Assembly: GCA_003213595.1 (NCBI GenBank)
Contig: QCMR01000001.1
Coordinates: 62,001-126,000, forward strand
Source of the DNA: SAR86 cluster bacterium AG-422-E19
GTDB taxonomy: Bacteria > Pseudomonadota > Gammaproteobacteria > Magnimaribacterales > AG-339-G14
DNA length: 64,000 nucleotides
Reading direction: 5' to 3'
Below, in pieces: positions 38,679 through 48,659 of this stretch (the stretch's first letter is position 1; the number at the start of each line of letters is the position of its first letter). A program made the position numbers and the translations under genes. Under the pieces are notes generated by a model. It saw only the letters and a list, made by a program, of their open reading frames with translations. It was not told where the DNA came from and made no database searches.

Positions 38679-39911
38679 TTGTCCATGTCTGAAAAATTAC
38701 TTTTAGAAGGTTTAAAGGTTATTGATGCGGGAAGTTTTATTGCAGGACCGGTATCAACCACAATCCTTTCTGATTTCGGTGCAGAAGTTATCAAGATCGA
38801 ACCGCCAAAAATAGGAGATAGCTTAAGACATTTAATTGCTCGAACAAAAAGAGTAAATCCAGTTTCCGATAAGGACTATTGTTGGCATTTAACCTCAAGA
38901 AATAAAAAAAGCTTGGCCTTAAATCTAGGCGACCCAAAAGGACAAAAGATTTTGCAAGAACTGGTAAAGGTTTCTGATGTATTTGTAACCAATATGCCTA
39001 AAAGGATAAGAGATAAATTGAAAATTAATGCCTCAGACTTACTGCCTTTGAACGAGAGACTTATCTACGGATCTTTGACAGGCTATGGTGAAGAAGGTCC
39101 AGACTCACATAGAACAGCCTTTGATACAATGGCTTGGTGGGCAAGAAGTGGTTTGATGGATATTGTAAGGCCATCAGATAATTCAACTCCAGGCATGCCT
39201 CCCATAGGCATGGGAGATCAACCTACTGGAGTATCTTTATTTGCAAGCATCATGACAGCTCTTTATAGAAGAGAGAAAACAGGCAAAGGTGGAGAAGTAA
39301 ATACTTCTTTAATGGCCAATGGTGCCTGGTCTAATGGATCTTTCATTCAAGCAGCACTTTTTGACGCCAATTTTCCAGAAAGACAGACTGAAGTTACTCC
39401 TCACCCTTTTGGTGGACGTTATGAAACTAAAGATAGCAGATATCTTTTGTTAGCAATCATTGATGCAGCTAAAGAATGGCCAAAATTATTGAAAGCTCTC
39501 GATATAGAATATTTAAATGCTGATGAAAGATTTTCAACCTTTCAAAAAATGAACGAAAATCATCAAGAGCTTTATAAGGAACTTGAAAAAATTTTTAAGC
39601 AATATGAGTTGAATGAAATAGTTGAAAAACTAAGATTCTCTGAAGTTACCTTTGGAATTCTTAGTAAATCTATAGATCATAAAAAAGACGAACAATTTTT
39701 AAAAAGTGAGGTATTGGTTAACTTTTCAAAAGACAGTTTTGAAACAGAAAACTTAACAGTCAATAGTCCGGTATTTCTTAAAAATGAGCCTAAAAAAACC
39801 CCCTCCAGAGGTCCTGCCTTAGGAGAGCATTCCAAAGAAATTCTGTCTGACATTGGCATAGATTCAAATGAACTTGATAAGCTCAAAGAAGATGGGGTTA
39901 TAGATTTTTAA
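38679..39911 (+). CDS. CaiB/BaiF-type CoA transferase
   Basis: GLKVIDAGSFIAGPVSTTILSDFGAEVIKIEPP; FDTMAWWARSGLMD (candidate catalytic Asp). Confidence 0.92.
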   Translation: MSMSEKLLLEGLKVIDAGSFIAGPVSTTILSDFGAEVIKIEPPKIGDSLRHLIARTKRVNPVSDKDYCWHLTSRNKKSLALNLGDPKGQKILQELVKVSDVFVTNMPKRIRDKLKINASDLLPLNERLIYGSLTGYGEEGPDSHRTAFDTMAWWARSGLMDIVRPSDNSTPGMPPIGMGDQPTGVSLFASIMTALYRREKTGKGGEVNTSLMANGAWSNGSFIQAALFDANFPERQTEVTPHPFGGRYETKDSRYLLLAIIDAAKEWPKLLKALDIEYLNADERFSTFQKMNENHQELYKELEKIFKQYELNEIVEKLRFSEVTFGILSKSIDHKKDEQFLKSEVLVNFSKDSFETENLTVNSPVFLKNEPKKTPSRGPALGEHSKEILSDIGIDSNELDKLKEDGVIDF

Positions 39912-39968
39912 AAAGTAGAGAAAGATACTTTAAAAAACTAGAATATAATATTCAAAACAGGGGAAATC

Positions 39969-40496
39969 ATGAGAACAATAGAAAATCTATTAGAGGGTTT
40001 AATCTATGCCAGCAGATGGCTTTTAGCACCCATTTATATGATTTTGTGTCTTTGCTTGGCACTGATCGCCATAACTACAATTCAACACTTCATTCAATAT
40101 GCTCCGGGTTTAATGAGCATGAAGTTAAAAGAAGTACTTTTGTTTGTTCTGCAAGTGGTAGACCTTGCTTTGATCGCTAACCTTGTTGTGATGATTATTT
40201 TTTCCGGCTACGAAAATTTTATATCTAAAATTGATGTAGCAAAGGATGATCGAGATAGACCGGATTGGATGGGCTCGGTAGATTTTAGCGATTTAAAAAT
40301 AAAACTGGTCGCCTCAATCTTGGCTATATCAGGCATTGGACTGCTTGAAACCTTTCTTAAAATAGCTGGTTCAGGCGATCTTGCAGTGAGCGAAGTTGAG
40401 ATTAAGTGGATGGTTATCATTCACATCATTTTCATAATCTCGGGATTGCTTTTAGCAATGATGGATTATGTAGCCCATCGAAGCAGCAAACATTAG
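39969..40496 (+). CDS. YqhA/TIGR00645 family inner-membrane protein
   Basis: RWLLAPIYMILCLCLALI; IDVAKDDRDRPDWMGSVDFSDLKIKL. Confidence 0.85.
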   Translation: MRTIENLLEGLIYASRWLLAPIYMILCLCLALIAITTIQHFIQYAPGLMSMKLKEVLLFVLQVVDLALIANLVVMIIFSGYENFISKIDVAKDDRDRPDWMGSVDFSDLKIKLVASILAISGIGLLETFLKIAGSGDLAVSEVEIKWMVIIHIIFIISGLLLAMMDYVAHRSSKH

Positions 40497-40500
40497 ATAT

Positions 40501-41136
40501 TCAAAAATATCTTTTTGCTAAAAGCCAAAATAAGAAAGGTATTATTGCAATACCTAAAAATGCTATTGAGGCTGATTGACTGGTAAGGGCTGCTGTACCT
40601 ATGAAGGAGTAAACTACTGCAATCAATAAATTACTCACAATCATTACAGTTAAAAAAGTACTCCATTTCATACCAGCTAAACCAGCAGCTACAGTAGAAA
40701 TTTCCGCTAGAGCTGGAGCAGGTCTTGCAATCAATAAAATACTAACGCCAAATTGTTTTGCCGCCTCTTCTGATCTTGCTAAATCTTCTTGGCTGAGTAT
40801 TTTTTTTGCTAAGGGTTTGGCAGCATACTTTCCTATCGCAAAGCCAATTATCGAACCCAAAGTAAGTCCTATCCATATAACAGGAATAGATAAATAAAAT
40901 CCCAAAATGGCTCCAGCAAAAGTATTGGTAACCCCGTTTGGAATTGGTAAAAAAACATCTGCTGCTAACGCAAAGATAACCAGAATAGAGTTTAAAAATT
41001 GGTTGTTACCACTCCATTCAATAAACTCATTTGTTAAGTCTGCCATAGATGATTCAAGTAACGACAAAGGCAGAATTATGGATGTTAAAACAATTATGAT
41101 TAAACCTAGGAACTTTAAGAGAGTATAGATATTCAT
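40501..41136 (-). CDS. VTT/DedA (TVP38/TMEM64-like) membrane protein
   Basis: PIPNGVTNTFAGAILGF; ARPAPALAEISTVAAGLAGM. Confidence 0.75.
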   Translation of the reverse strand: MNIYTLLKFLGLIIIVLTSIILPLSLLESSMADLTNEFIEWSGNNQFLNSILVIFALAADVFLPIPNGVTNTFAGAILGFYLSIPVIWIGLTLGSIIGFAIGKYAAKPLAKKILSQEDLARSEEAAKQFGVSILLIARPAPALAEISTVAAGLAGMKWSTFLTVMIVSNLLIAVVYSFIGTAALTSQSASIAFLGIAIIPFLFWLLAKRYF

Positions 41137-41230
41137 TACTTTTTACATTTTATACGTTTGTCCAATAGGAAAAAATTTTATTCAAGATTTTTGCGAATGT
41201 TAAGATATGACAGTTATACTGTCATTTCTT

Positions 41231-43204
41231 ATGTTTAAAAATATATTTTATTTTTTATTTTTATTTGCGTTTTTTTCCTCTTGTTCTGAATTTGAGATGA
41301 AAACAGAAAAAGATTTAGCTCTAGAAAAATTCGGAGATATTCCTATCGAATACAAGCCTAGTCCCAATCCAGATAAAAATGCTTATTTTGGTGACTTACA
41401 TGTTCATACAGAGAATTCTTTTGATGCTTATACCTTTGGCACTACTGCTTCTCCTACTGATGCTTATAAATACGCTAAAGGTGAAGCAATAAAACATCCT
41501 ACTGGTTATCACATTCAGTTATCAAGGCCTTTGGATTTTTATGCAGTTACCGATCATGGAGTTTTTCTCGGTGTGGTTAAAGAAGCTGCTGATCCAGATA
41601 GTGAAATAGGACAATATGAAATTACTAAGCCTCTACATAATTTGAATGAAAATGTAAGTAATAGTTTTTTCTCCATTATTAGAAGAGGAGGAACGTTTAG
41701 ACCATTTGCCCAAGAATTAGCAAATAGCATTCAAGATGGAACTGTAGATATGAAGATTTTACAGAAAGTTATGAATGATACTTGGCTCAAAACGATTGAA
41801 GCTGCAGATCAAGCCTATGTTCCAGGTACTTTCACAACCTTTGCTGCCTATGAGTATTCTTCATCGGTTGAGATTTATGATACTTATTTGCACAGAAATG
41901 TAATTTTTAGAGACACAAAAAGCCTACCTAAAAGAATTTTTACACGCGCCGACAGTTTAAATCCGGAAGACCTTTGGAAATGGATGGATGGTCTTAGACA
42001 AAAAGGTATAGAAAGCTTGGCAATTCCGCACAATTCGAATATTTCAGGAGGTGCTGCTTTTAAAATGACTTACTATGACGGCAAACCCATAGATGAAGCA
42101 TATGCCCTGCAAAGAACAAGAAATGAGCCCTTAGTTGAAGTTACTCAAGCAAAGGGCTCCTCCGAAACGCATCCTTTACTATCGAAAAATGATGAATGGG
42201 CAGCATTCGAAATACCGGTAGAAAAGCAAGCTAAAGTTTTAGAAAATGCGAAAGGAAGTTATGTCCGAAACGCTTACTTAAGAGGTCTGACTTTAGCTGA
42301 ACAAGGCATTACAAATCCCTACAAATTTGGCCTCATAGGGGCAAGTGACACTCATGTTGCTGGAGGTTCTTACAGTGAAGAAACTTTCTTTTCAAAAATT
42401 GGTCTATTGGATGGAACTCCAGAGCTTAGAGGTTCAGTTCCTTTTAATTGGGCTTTAGCTAAAGCTGCAAAAATCTTTAGACCAAAATCTTTTGCTGAGA
42501 TTAATGGTAAAGACTATATGGCAGTTACAGACAGGCTGATAGGCTTTTCAGCCTCTGGCCTTACTGGAGTTTGGGCGAAAGAAAATACTCGTGAGGATAT
42601 TTATGATGCCTTTAGAAGAAAAGAAACCTTCGCTACCAGCGGTCCAAGAATAAAGGTACGCTTTTTTTCAGGGTATGATTTTGAAGATACTAAAATTAAT
42701 GACTTAGATCTTGTTAAAAAAGCCTATGAGGATAATTTATCTATGGGTTCCACCATTAATATAGAAAAAGAGAGGGAACCGAAATTTTTGGTATGGGCTT
42801 CTGCAGACCCATTAGGTGCGCCGCTTCAAAGAATTCAAATTATCAAAGGTTGGTTAGAAAATGGAAAACATCAAGAAAAAGTATATGACGTTGTATGTTC
42901 AGATGGATTAGTTGTCAATTCATCCACACATCGTTGTCCTGATAATGGAGCTAAAGTTGATATTGAAAATTGTTCTGTAATTAAAAATTCGGGAGCCTCA
43001 GAGTTGAAGACTTTTTGGTTAGATCCTGATTTCTTGATGGATCAAAAAGCTTTTTATTACGCAAGGGTTTTAGAGAATCCGGTTTGTCGATGGTCAACTT
43101 GGGACTCGATTAGAGAAGGCGTCGAGCCAAGGTCTGATATTCCAGCAACTATACAAGAAAGAGCCTGGACTTCACCAATTTGGTTTGAGCCTGTTAAATC
43201 TTGA
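41231..43204 (+). CDS. DUF3604 (PHP-like) predicted lipoprotein
   Basis: Lipobox-like FAFFSSCSE; YFGDLHVHTENSFDAYTFG; GASDTHVAGGSYSEE. Confidence 0.88.
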   Translation: MFKNIFYFLFLFAFFSSCSEFEMKTEKDLALEKFGDIPIEYKPSPNPDKNAYFGDLHVHTENSFDAYTFGTTASPTDAYKYAKGEAIKHPTGYHIQLSRPLDFYAVTDHGVFLGVVKEAADPDSEIGQYEITKPLHNLNENVSNSFFSIIRRGGTFRPFAQELANSIQDGTVDMKILQKVMNDTWLKTIEAADQAYVPGTFTTFAAYEYSSSVEIYDTYLHRNVIFRDTKSLPKRIFTRADSLNPEDLWKWMDGLRQKGIESLAIPHNSNISGGAAFKMTYYDGKPIDEAYALQRTRNEPLVEVTQAKGSSETHPLLSKNDEWAAFEIPVEKQAKVLENAKGSYVRNAYLRGLTLAEQGITNPYKFGLIGASDTHVAGGSYSEETFFSKIGLLDGTPELRGSVPFNWALAKAAKIFRPKSFAEINGKDYMAVTDRLIGFSASGLTGVWAKENTREDIYDAFRRKETFATSGPRIKVRFFSGYDFEDTKINDLDLVKKAYEDNLSMGSTINIEKEREPKFLVWASADPLGAPLQRIQIIKGWLENGKHQEKVYDVVCSDGLVVNSSTHRCPDNGAKVDIENCSVIKNSGASELKTFWLDPDFLMDQKAFYYARVLENPVCRWSTWDSIREGVEPRSDIPATIQERAWTSPIWFEPVKS

Positions 43205-43242
43205 AATATTTATTTCTCTGTTAGAAAATTCTTTCATCTGAT

Positions 43243-44544
43243 ATGAAATCTATTTTCTCAAAATTTAAAAATTCTTTGCTAATAGGAGCCTACAAAATCC
43301 TGGTAATTTTTGAAAAATTAACTAATAAGGGAATAGCCTTAGACTTCATTTCGAAAGATTACATAGACGATCCTTATAAGACTTACAACTTGATGAGATC
43401 TCACAAACCTATTTTGTTTTCTCAAACAACAAGATTGCATTGGGTTACAAAGATGGAGTTCGCGCAGGAAATGTTAAGAGATAAAAGATTTAGTGTTGAT
43501 GATCGTAAATATCCAATAGCTGAAAAGAGGAGAAAAGAATTTAAAAAAGCTGGTAGAGAAATCATGTTAGAACAGTTCGAGAATCCTAGTATGTTAAAAC
43601 TTGATCCTCCTGATCACTCACGAATAAGAAAATTGGTGCAATATGGTTTTACTAATAGATACATAACATCCCTTGAACCAGAAATAAAAAAAATAGTAGA
43701 AGATTGTCTCAGTAAGGTTCATAACCAAGATTCTTTTGATTTGATTGAAGACTTAGCAAAGCCACTTCCAGCAATTGTGATTGCTAAAATGATGGGATTA
43801 CCAAATGAAGACTTGGATCAATTTCAAGCTTGGTCTGAAGATTTATTAGTTGGTGTTGGAGGAATTGGTACCTCAAGAGAGGATATTAAAAAATCAGGAG
43901 ATGCTTATGAAGCATTAATAAATTATTTTGAAAGAACCATTCTTAGTAGAAAAAATTTTCCTGGGGACGACTTTATTGGCAAACTAATCCAAGCAGAAGA
44001 AGCGGGAGATAAATTAAACATCAAGGAAATGTATGGTACCTGTTTGCTTCTCTTAATCGCCGGACATGAGACTACTACGCGCTTAATTGGTAATGGTATG
44101 TTCACGCTTTTTAATCATCCTGAGAATATAACTCACTTGAGAAATGATTTTTCTTTGATACCCAATGCCATAGAGGAAATGCTTAGATACGAACCTCCTG
44201 TACATGCAACTGTCAGATTCGCTGAAAGTGATATGGTCTACAACAATAAATCCTACAAAAGGGGAACCCCTTTTGCGGTAAGTATTGCAGGTGCGAACAG
44301 AGATCCTGAAGCAAATGATAACCCCAATGAATTTAATATTTTTAGAGAAGATATCAATCACATCTCTTTTGGCTATGGACCGCACATGTGTATTGGTGCG
44401 AGCCTCGCTAGAATTGAATCCAGAATTGCTTTTGAAGCTTTATTTGAAAGATTTAGTAATCTTCATCTTTTGGATAAAAATCCCAAGTGGGGAAAAAATC
44501 TTATTTTTCGAGGCTTTGACAACCTTCAAATAAAAATCAATTAA
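43243..44544 (+). CDS. Cytochrome P450
   Basis: I-helix LLLIAGHETTTRL; heme motif ISFGYGPHMCIGASLAR; ExxR region. Confidence 0.96.
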   Translation: MKSIFSKFKNSLLIGAYKILVIFEKLTNKGIALDFISKDYIDDPYKTYNLMRSHKPILFSQTTRLHWVTKMEFAQEMLRDKRFSVDDRKYPIAEKRRKEFKKAGREIMLEQFENPSMLKLDPPDHSRIRKLVQYGFTNRYITSLEPEIKKIVEDCLSKVHNQDSFDLIEDLAKPLPAIVIAKMMGLPNEDLDQFQAWSEDLLVGVGGIGTSREDIKKSGDAYEALINYFERTILSRKNFPGDDFIGKLIQAEEAGDKLNIKEMYGTCLLLLIAGHETTTRLIGNGMFTLFNHPENITHLRNDFSLIPNAIEEMLRYEPPVHATVRFAESDMVYNNKSYKRGTPFAVSIAGANRDPEANDNPNEFNIFREDINHISFGYGPHMCIGASLARIESRIAFEALFERFSNLHLLDKNPKWGKNLIFRGFDNLQIKIN

Positions 44545-44576
44545 AAAAGGCGTTCTAAGAAGAACGCCTTTTTTTA
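44543..44576. terminator. Bidirectional rho-independent terminator between P450 and TonB receptor
   Basis: AAAAAAGGCGTTCT-AAGA-AGAACGCCTTTTTT, perfect 14-bp stem with U-tract on both strands, between convergent genes. Confidence 0.93.
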
Positions 44577-44586
44577 AAGAGTCTGA

Positions 44587-47316
44587 TTAGAATCTATGAA
44601 TAACTTCTAATCCAGCTCTAATACCAGGATAGTATTTAACTCTCGCTCCTCCTCCTTGGCTTTGAGGATAGATTAAAGAGAAAGCTAGGTCGTCTTTTTC
44701 ATCTAAACAATTGGTACAAAACCCTCTAAGAGTGGTTCCATTATTAAATTCAATTGCAGTTGAAAAGTTCAATCTTTCAATCGTGTCATTAAGAGTTAAT
44801 CCTTCTACACGCTCATCACCTAAAGCAATATCAGATTTGTAAGAATAGCTCGCACTAATAACTACGTCACCAATACTGGTAGGTTCTATATGATCAAAAG
44901 AAAAGATCATTGCTTGTTCTGGGGTCCAAGGCATTTTGCCTCCAGCTCTTTGGTAAGCACCTGCAGCTGTAGCGCTACAAGAAGTAAAGGATCCATGAAC
45001 TTCTGTCCAATCTCTTGAGTCATCACAATAATCGTCATATTGAGCGTCTATATAAGCATAATTAAAATTAAGAGTTGTACCTTGAGAAACTCTTGCAGTT
45101 AGATTTAAGTCCAATCCATTAATGGTGGAAGCACCTGCATTTTGTTTAATACCTAAAGGCAAACCCTGAACAACTTTTACTTTGATAAGTTGTTTATCAG
45201 TCCAATCGTAAGTATAAGCTGCAGCGCTTAAACGAAGGGAATCAGATAGAAAAGTACCTTTATAACCAATTTCATACATTTCAAGCTCTTCAGGATCGAA
45301 TCCTTGTTCTACCAAATCTCTAAAGTAATTAGCAAATTGCCAACCACCGCCTTTGTAACCCGTAGCTACTGTGAACCAGAGCATACTGTTATCGTTTGGT
45401 TTGTAATCAATAGTCATTTTAGGATCTGTTGAAGACCAACTTGCTTTTTTGTTGACTTCAAATACATTTGCTGACGAAGCAATTGGTGCAATACCTATAC
45501 CTTGCAATTCAACAACTTTTGCAAAAGCAGCACGATAATCGGCGTCTCCAGCCACGCTATCATCATCTATGGCAGCTAGTTCTGCTACTTGTAGAACAGA
45601 TGCAGCTGGTAAAGCTGCAATGGCACCATCAACAACAGCTTTGTGTTTGGCAAATGTTACAGGTGTATACCATGTACCTGGTTGAGCTTGGTTAAAACCA
45701 TTAGCAGGATCTGTATTATCTGGGGCAATTAACTGAGAAGGTACACCTACTGAATTTGAACCAGTAATATATGTCATTCCTTTCACATCGTAACTGTATC
45801 TTGCTCCTAAAGTGATGTTCCATTGGTCGGCCATAGGGATTGTCACCTGACCGAAGGCAGCAGAAGATTTGTTATTGATCCTTAAATCAAGATCAGCTGT
45901 ACCCCAATTATCATAGTCCTGAGCAGTTGCTGTAGACCAAGTTTTGTATAACAAAGATTTTGTGGTACTTGGTCCAGTGTATGCGCCAGCTTTGAAGAGA
46001 GCAACGTTAGTTAAAGAACCTGCTTGAAATAATCCACCATCTGCAACCGCGACAGCAGCAGCAGCGCCCTGATTAAACAAACCTTCAGGCCCTGTTTTAA
46101 ATCCATCAAATCTATCACCATAATCCAGGAAAGAATAAAAGCCTGCAACCCATTGGATTTCGTCTTCTGGCTTGGAATTCCATCTCAATTCAAAACTAGA
46201 TTGATTGGTTTTTTGAAAAGAAGATTGAGTAAATGATTTAGCTGCAGTAGCATCGAAATCTCTTCGTTCTTCCCCTTGGTTTTGATTTGTGGCAGCAAGA
46301 AGGGTTAGGTCATAATCGTCTCTGAAGAATTTAATTTTCGCTGAAATCAAGTTGTCCTCGTTGACCGCAAAAGTATCTAGGTCACTGGCCGAAGAATATT
46401 TATCTGCTCTAAAAGACGCAAGAGCTGCTGCATCAGTAGCATAAGCTTGAGCACCAGCTAAGTTTGTTTGGAAAATATCTATACCTAACGCAACCATTCC
46501 TGGACTTGCTTTGATCAAGTTGTATTGAGCGGCATTACAAGATGTAACAGCATCCTCACAAACAACCGGTTCTGCTATAAGCTCACCTACATCTGATTTT
46601 GAATAATCTGCAGTAAGAGACCATTCGTAATCATTACCTTCACCAAATAGTGAAAATCTTAAATTTTCATTTTTTGGACCATCGTCATCACCACGTGTAG
46701 TTTCTGTGTGAGGCCCTTCAACATCTTGATAACCAAGAATCATTCTTCCGAAGAGATTATTTCCCAGCTCTCCAGAAACCATATAACTTAAAGATTCGTA
46801 TCCTGAATCTCCTATTCCAGCTTTAAGCTTTTGTTCAAATTCACTTGTGGGTTTTTTGTAATAGATACTAATAGCTCCACCTAAAGCATTTCTACCATAT
46901 AAAGTTCCTTGGGGACCTTTTAAAATCTCAACCCTCTCAATATCAACTAAACCTGTCATGACAGATTGAGCTCTAGACATAAAAACTTCGTCTACAAAAA
47001 GCGCGTTGGAACTTTCAGATCCTACATCGAAAGCAGTTGAACCGATTCCTCTGAGCCAAATGTTTGCTCTTCCAACGTCTTCTCCGGACATCAGCATGTC
47101 AGGAACCATTCGAGTAAGATCATTAGTATCTCTTACTCCAGCATCTTCAAGCATATCTCCTGAGAAAGCTTGCAAAGCAGAAGGTACGTCTAATAAATTT
47201 TGTTCTCTTTTTTGAGAAGTAACTACCATTTCTTCTAAAGCAACTTGAGTTAAAGAAATAGTAGAGGTTAAGAATAACGATAAAGTAATCGTATATTTCA
47301 AAAAGGATTTAATCAT
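44587..47316 (-). CDS. TonB-dependent receptor
   Basis: Signal peptide; EEMVVTSQKREQNLLDVPSALQAFSGDMLEDAGV plug; EILKGPQGTLYGRNALGGAI; C-terminal aromatic HRF. Confidence 0.95.
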   Translation of the reverse strand: MIKSFLKYTITLSLFLTSTISLTQVALEEMVVTSQKREQNLLDVPSALQAFSGDMLEDAGVRDTNDLTRMVPDMLMSGEDVGRANIWLRGIGSTAFDVGSESSNALFVDEVFMSRAQSVMTGLVDIERVEILKGPQGTLYGRNALGGAISIYYKKPTSEFEQKLKAGIGDSGYESLSYMVSGELGNNLFGRMILGYQDVEGPHTETTRGDDDGPKNENLRFSLFGEGNDYEWSLTADYSKSDVGELIAEPVVCEDAVTSCNAAQYNLIKASPGMVALGIDIFQTNLAGAQAYATDAAALASFRADKYSSASDLDTFAVNEDNLISAKIKFFRDDYDLTLLAATNQNQGEERRDFDATAAKSFTQSSFQKTNQSSFELRWNSKPEDEIQWVAGFYSFLDYGDRFDGFKTGPEGLFNQGAAAAVAVADGGLFQAGSLTNVALFKAGAYTGPSTTKSLLYKTWSTATAQDYDNWGTADLDLRINNKSSAAFGQVTIPMADQWNITLGARYSYDVKGMTYITGSNSVGVPSQLIAPDNTDPANGFNQAQPGTWYTPVTFAKHKAVVDGAIAALPAASVLQVAELAAIDDDSVAGDADYRAAFAKVVELQGIGIAPIASSANVFEVNKKASWSSTDPKMTIDYKPNDNSMLWFTVATGYKGGGWQFANYFRDLVEQGFDPEELEMYEIGYKGTFLSDSLRLSAAAYTYDWTDKQLIKVKVVQGLPLGIKQNAGASTINGLDLNLTARVSQGTTLNFNYAYIDAQYDDYCDDSRDWTEVHGSFTSCSATAAGAYQRAGGKMPWTPEQAMIFSFDHIEPTSIGDVVISASYSYKSDIALGDERVEGLTLNDTIERLNFSTAIEFNNGTTLRGFCTNCLDEKDDLAFSLIYPQSQGGGARVKYYPGIRAGLEVIHRF

Positions 47317-47391
47317 TTTTTTCCCCCGTAATTAAAAAGCGTTTTGATGCCGCTGTAAAAAAAAGATTCTATCAAAAAGGAAAATGATTTG

Positions 47392-47408
47392 TGCACTAAA
47401 ATAGTGCT
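47392..47408. promoter_or_regulatory. NtrC-like operator: TGCACTAAAATAGTGCT
   Basis: Perfect GCACTA-AAA-TAGTGC palindrome between divergent TonB receptor and Fe-ADH; near-identical to the glnII operator 1. Confidence 0.55.
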
Positions 47409-47513
47409 GGGTAGCATACGAAGTATTTGCTGTCAAAATGGTTAAGAACATCACTAGTCTTTCCCCGAGAAACTAAATATGATTATATTAATTCCCAATA
47501 TGGAGAAAGTGTT

Positions 47514-48644
47514 ATGCAACTAAGATATTTCAATCAACCCCATTTCGAAAATGGTTCTTTAAAACTAATATCACAAGTTTTAAAAGAACACGGAATTAAA
47601 AATCCATTGATTTGTACCGACCCAGGATTGGTAGCTATTGGGATGACGGATAAAATCAGAAATCTTCTTTCAAATGAACTTTCGCCAACCTTTTATACAG
47701 AAACCCCTGCAAATCCTACTGAACAAGCTGTAAATGACGCTTTGGAACTCTATAAACAAAATAAATGTGATGGTGTAGTTGGGTTTGGAGGAGGCTCAAG
47801 TATGGATCTTGCCAAGACAGTTGCATTAATGGCAAATCATCAGGGTAATGTCGTAGATTATTCAGTTAATGAAGGTGGTACTGGAAAAATTACAGAAACA
47901 GTTCCAACGATTGCAATTCCTACCACCTCAGGAACAGGGAGTGAGGTCTCTCTTGGAGCGGTCATAATTATGAATGATGGAAGAAAGTTAATTTTAGCAA
48001 GCGATCATTTAGTACCAAATGCAGCCATTTGTGACCCCGAATTAACTTTGGGTCTTCCTCCAGTGCTTACAGCTGGCGCAGGAATGGATGCTTTAACGCA
48101 TTGTATCGAAGCTGTTTTATCTCCTTTGGATGACCCGCCAGCTGAGGCAATTGGCTTAGACGGTGTAGAAAGGATTATAAGAAAGGAAAGTCTTGTCAGG
48201 GCTTGCGAAGATGGCCAAGACAAAGACGCTAGATGGAATATGATGATGGCATCTACCGAAGGAGCAATGGCTTTTTCAAAAGGCTTGGGTGCAGTGCATT
48301 CAATGAGTCATGCAGTTGGAGCTGATCAAGAACTTAGATTGCATCATGGCACATTGAATGGTGTGATTTTGCCAACGATCTTGAGATTTAATAAAGATCA
48401 TGTTGGAGATAAATATGCGAGGATTTCTAGAGCAATGGGTAAGGATGAATCAACCGATTTAGCAGACGAAATTGAAAAATTAAATGAAAAAATTGGTCTT
48501 CCAAATGGATTAGCTGCAATGGGAGTCACAGAAGATATGATTCCTGCTTTAGTAGCACACTCAATGACTGATCCTAGTAATATGACAACACCGAGATTGC
48601 CTTCTCAAGAAGAATGGGAAAAACTATTTTTGGAGGCAATGTAA
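47514..48644 (+). CDS. Iron-containing alcohol dehydrogenase (start corrected to 47514)
   Basis: GFGGGSSMDLAK; HCIEAVLSP; HAVGADQELRLHHGTLNGVILP; GGAGAAAG Shine-Dalgarno before ATG 47514. Confidence 0.92.
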   Translation: MQLRYFNQPHFENGSLKLISQVLKEHGIKNPLICTDPGLVAIGMTDKIRNLLSNELSPTFYTETPANPTEQAVNDALELYKQNKCDGVVGFGGGSSMDLAKTVALMANHQGNVVDYSVNEGGTGKITETVPTIAIPTTSGTGSEVSLGAVIIMNDGRKLILASDHLVPNAAICDPELTLGLPPVLTAGAGMDALTHCIEAVLSPLDDPPAEAIGLDGVERIIRKESLVRACEDGQDKDARWNMMMASTEGAMAFSKGLGAVHSMSHAVGADQELRLHHGTLNGVILPTILRFNKDHVGDKYARISRAMGKDESTDLADEIEKLNEKIGLPNGLAAMGVTEDMIPALVAHSMTDPSNMTTPRLPSQEEWEKLFLEAM

Positions 48645-48659
48645 TTTAAAAAGGATTTG

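Noticed and set aside
45468-45695. Gln/Leu/His-rich ORF antisense to the TonB receptor
   Set aside because: Composition is a shadow of Ala/Ser-rich codons on the opposite strand; no homology signal.
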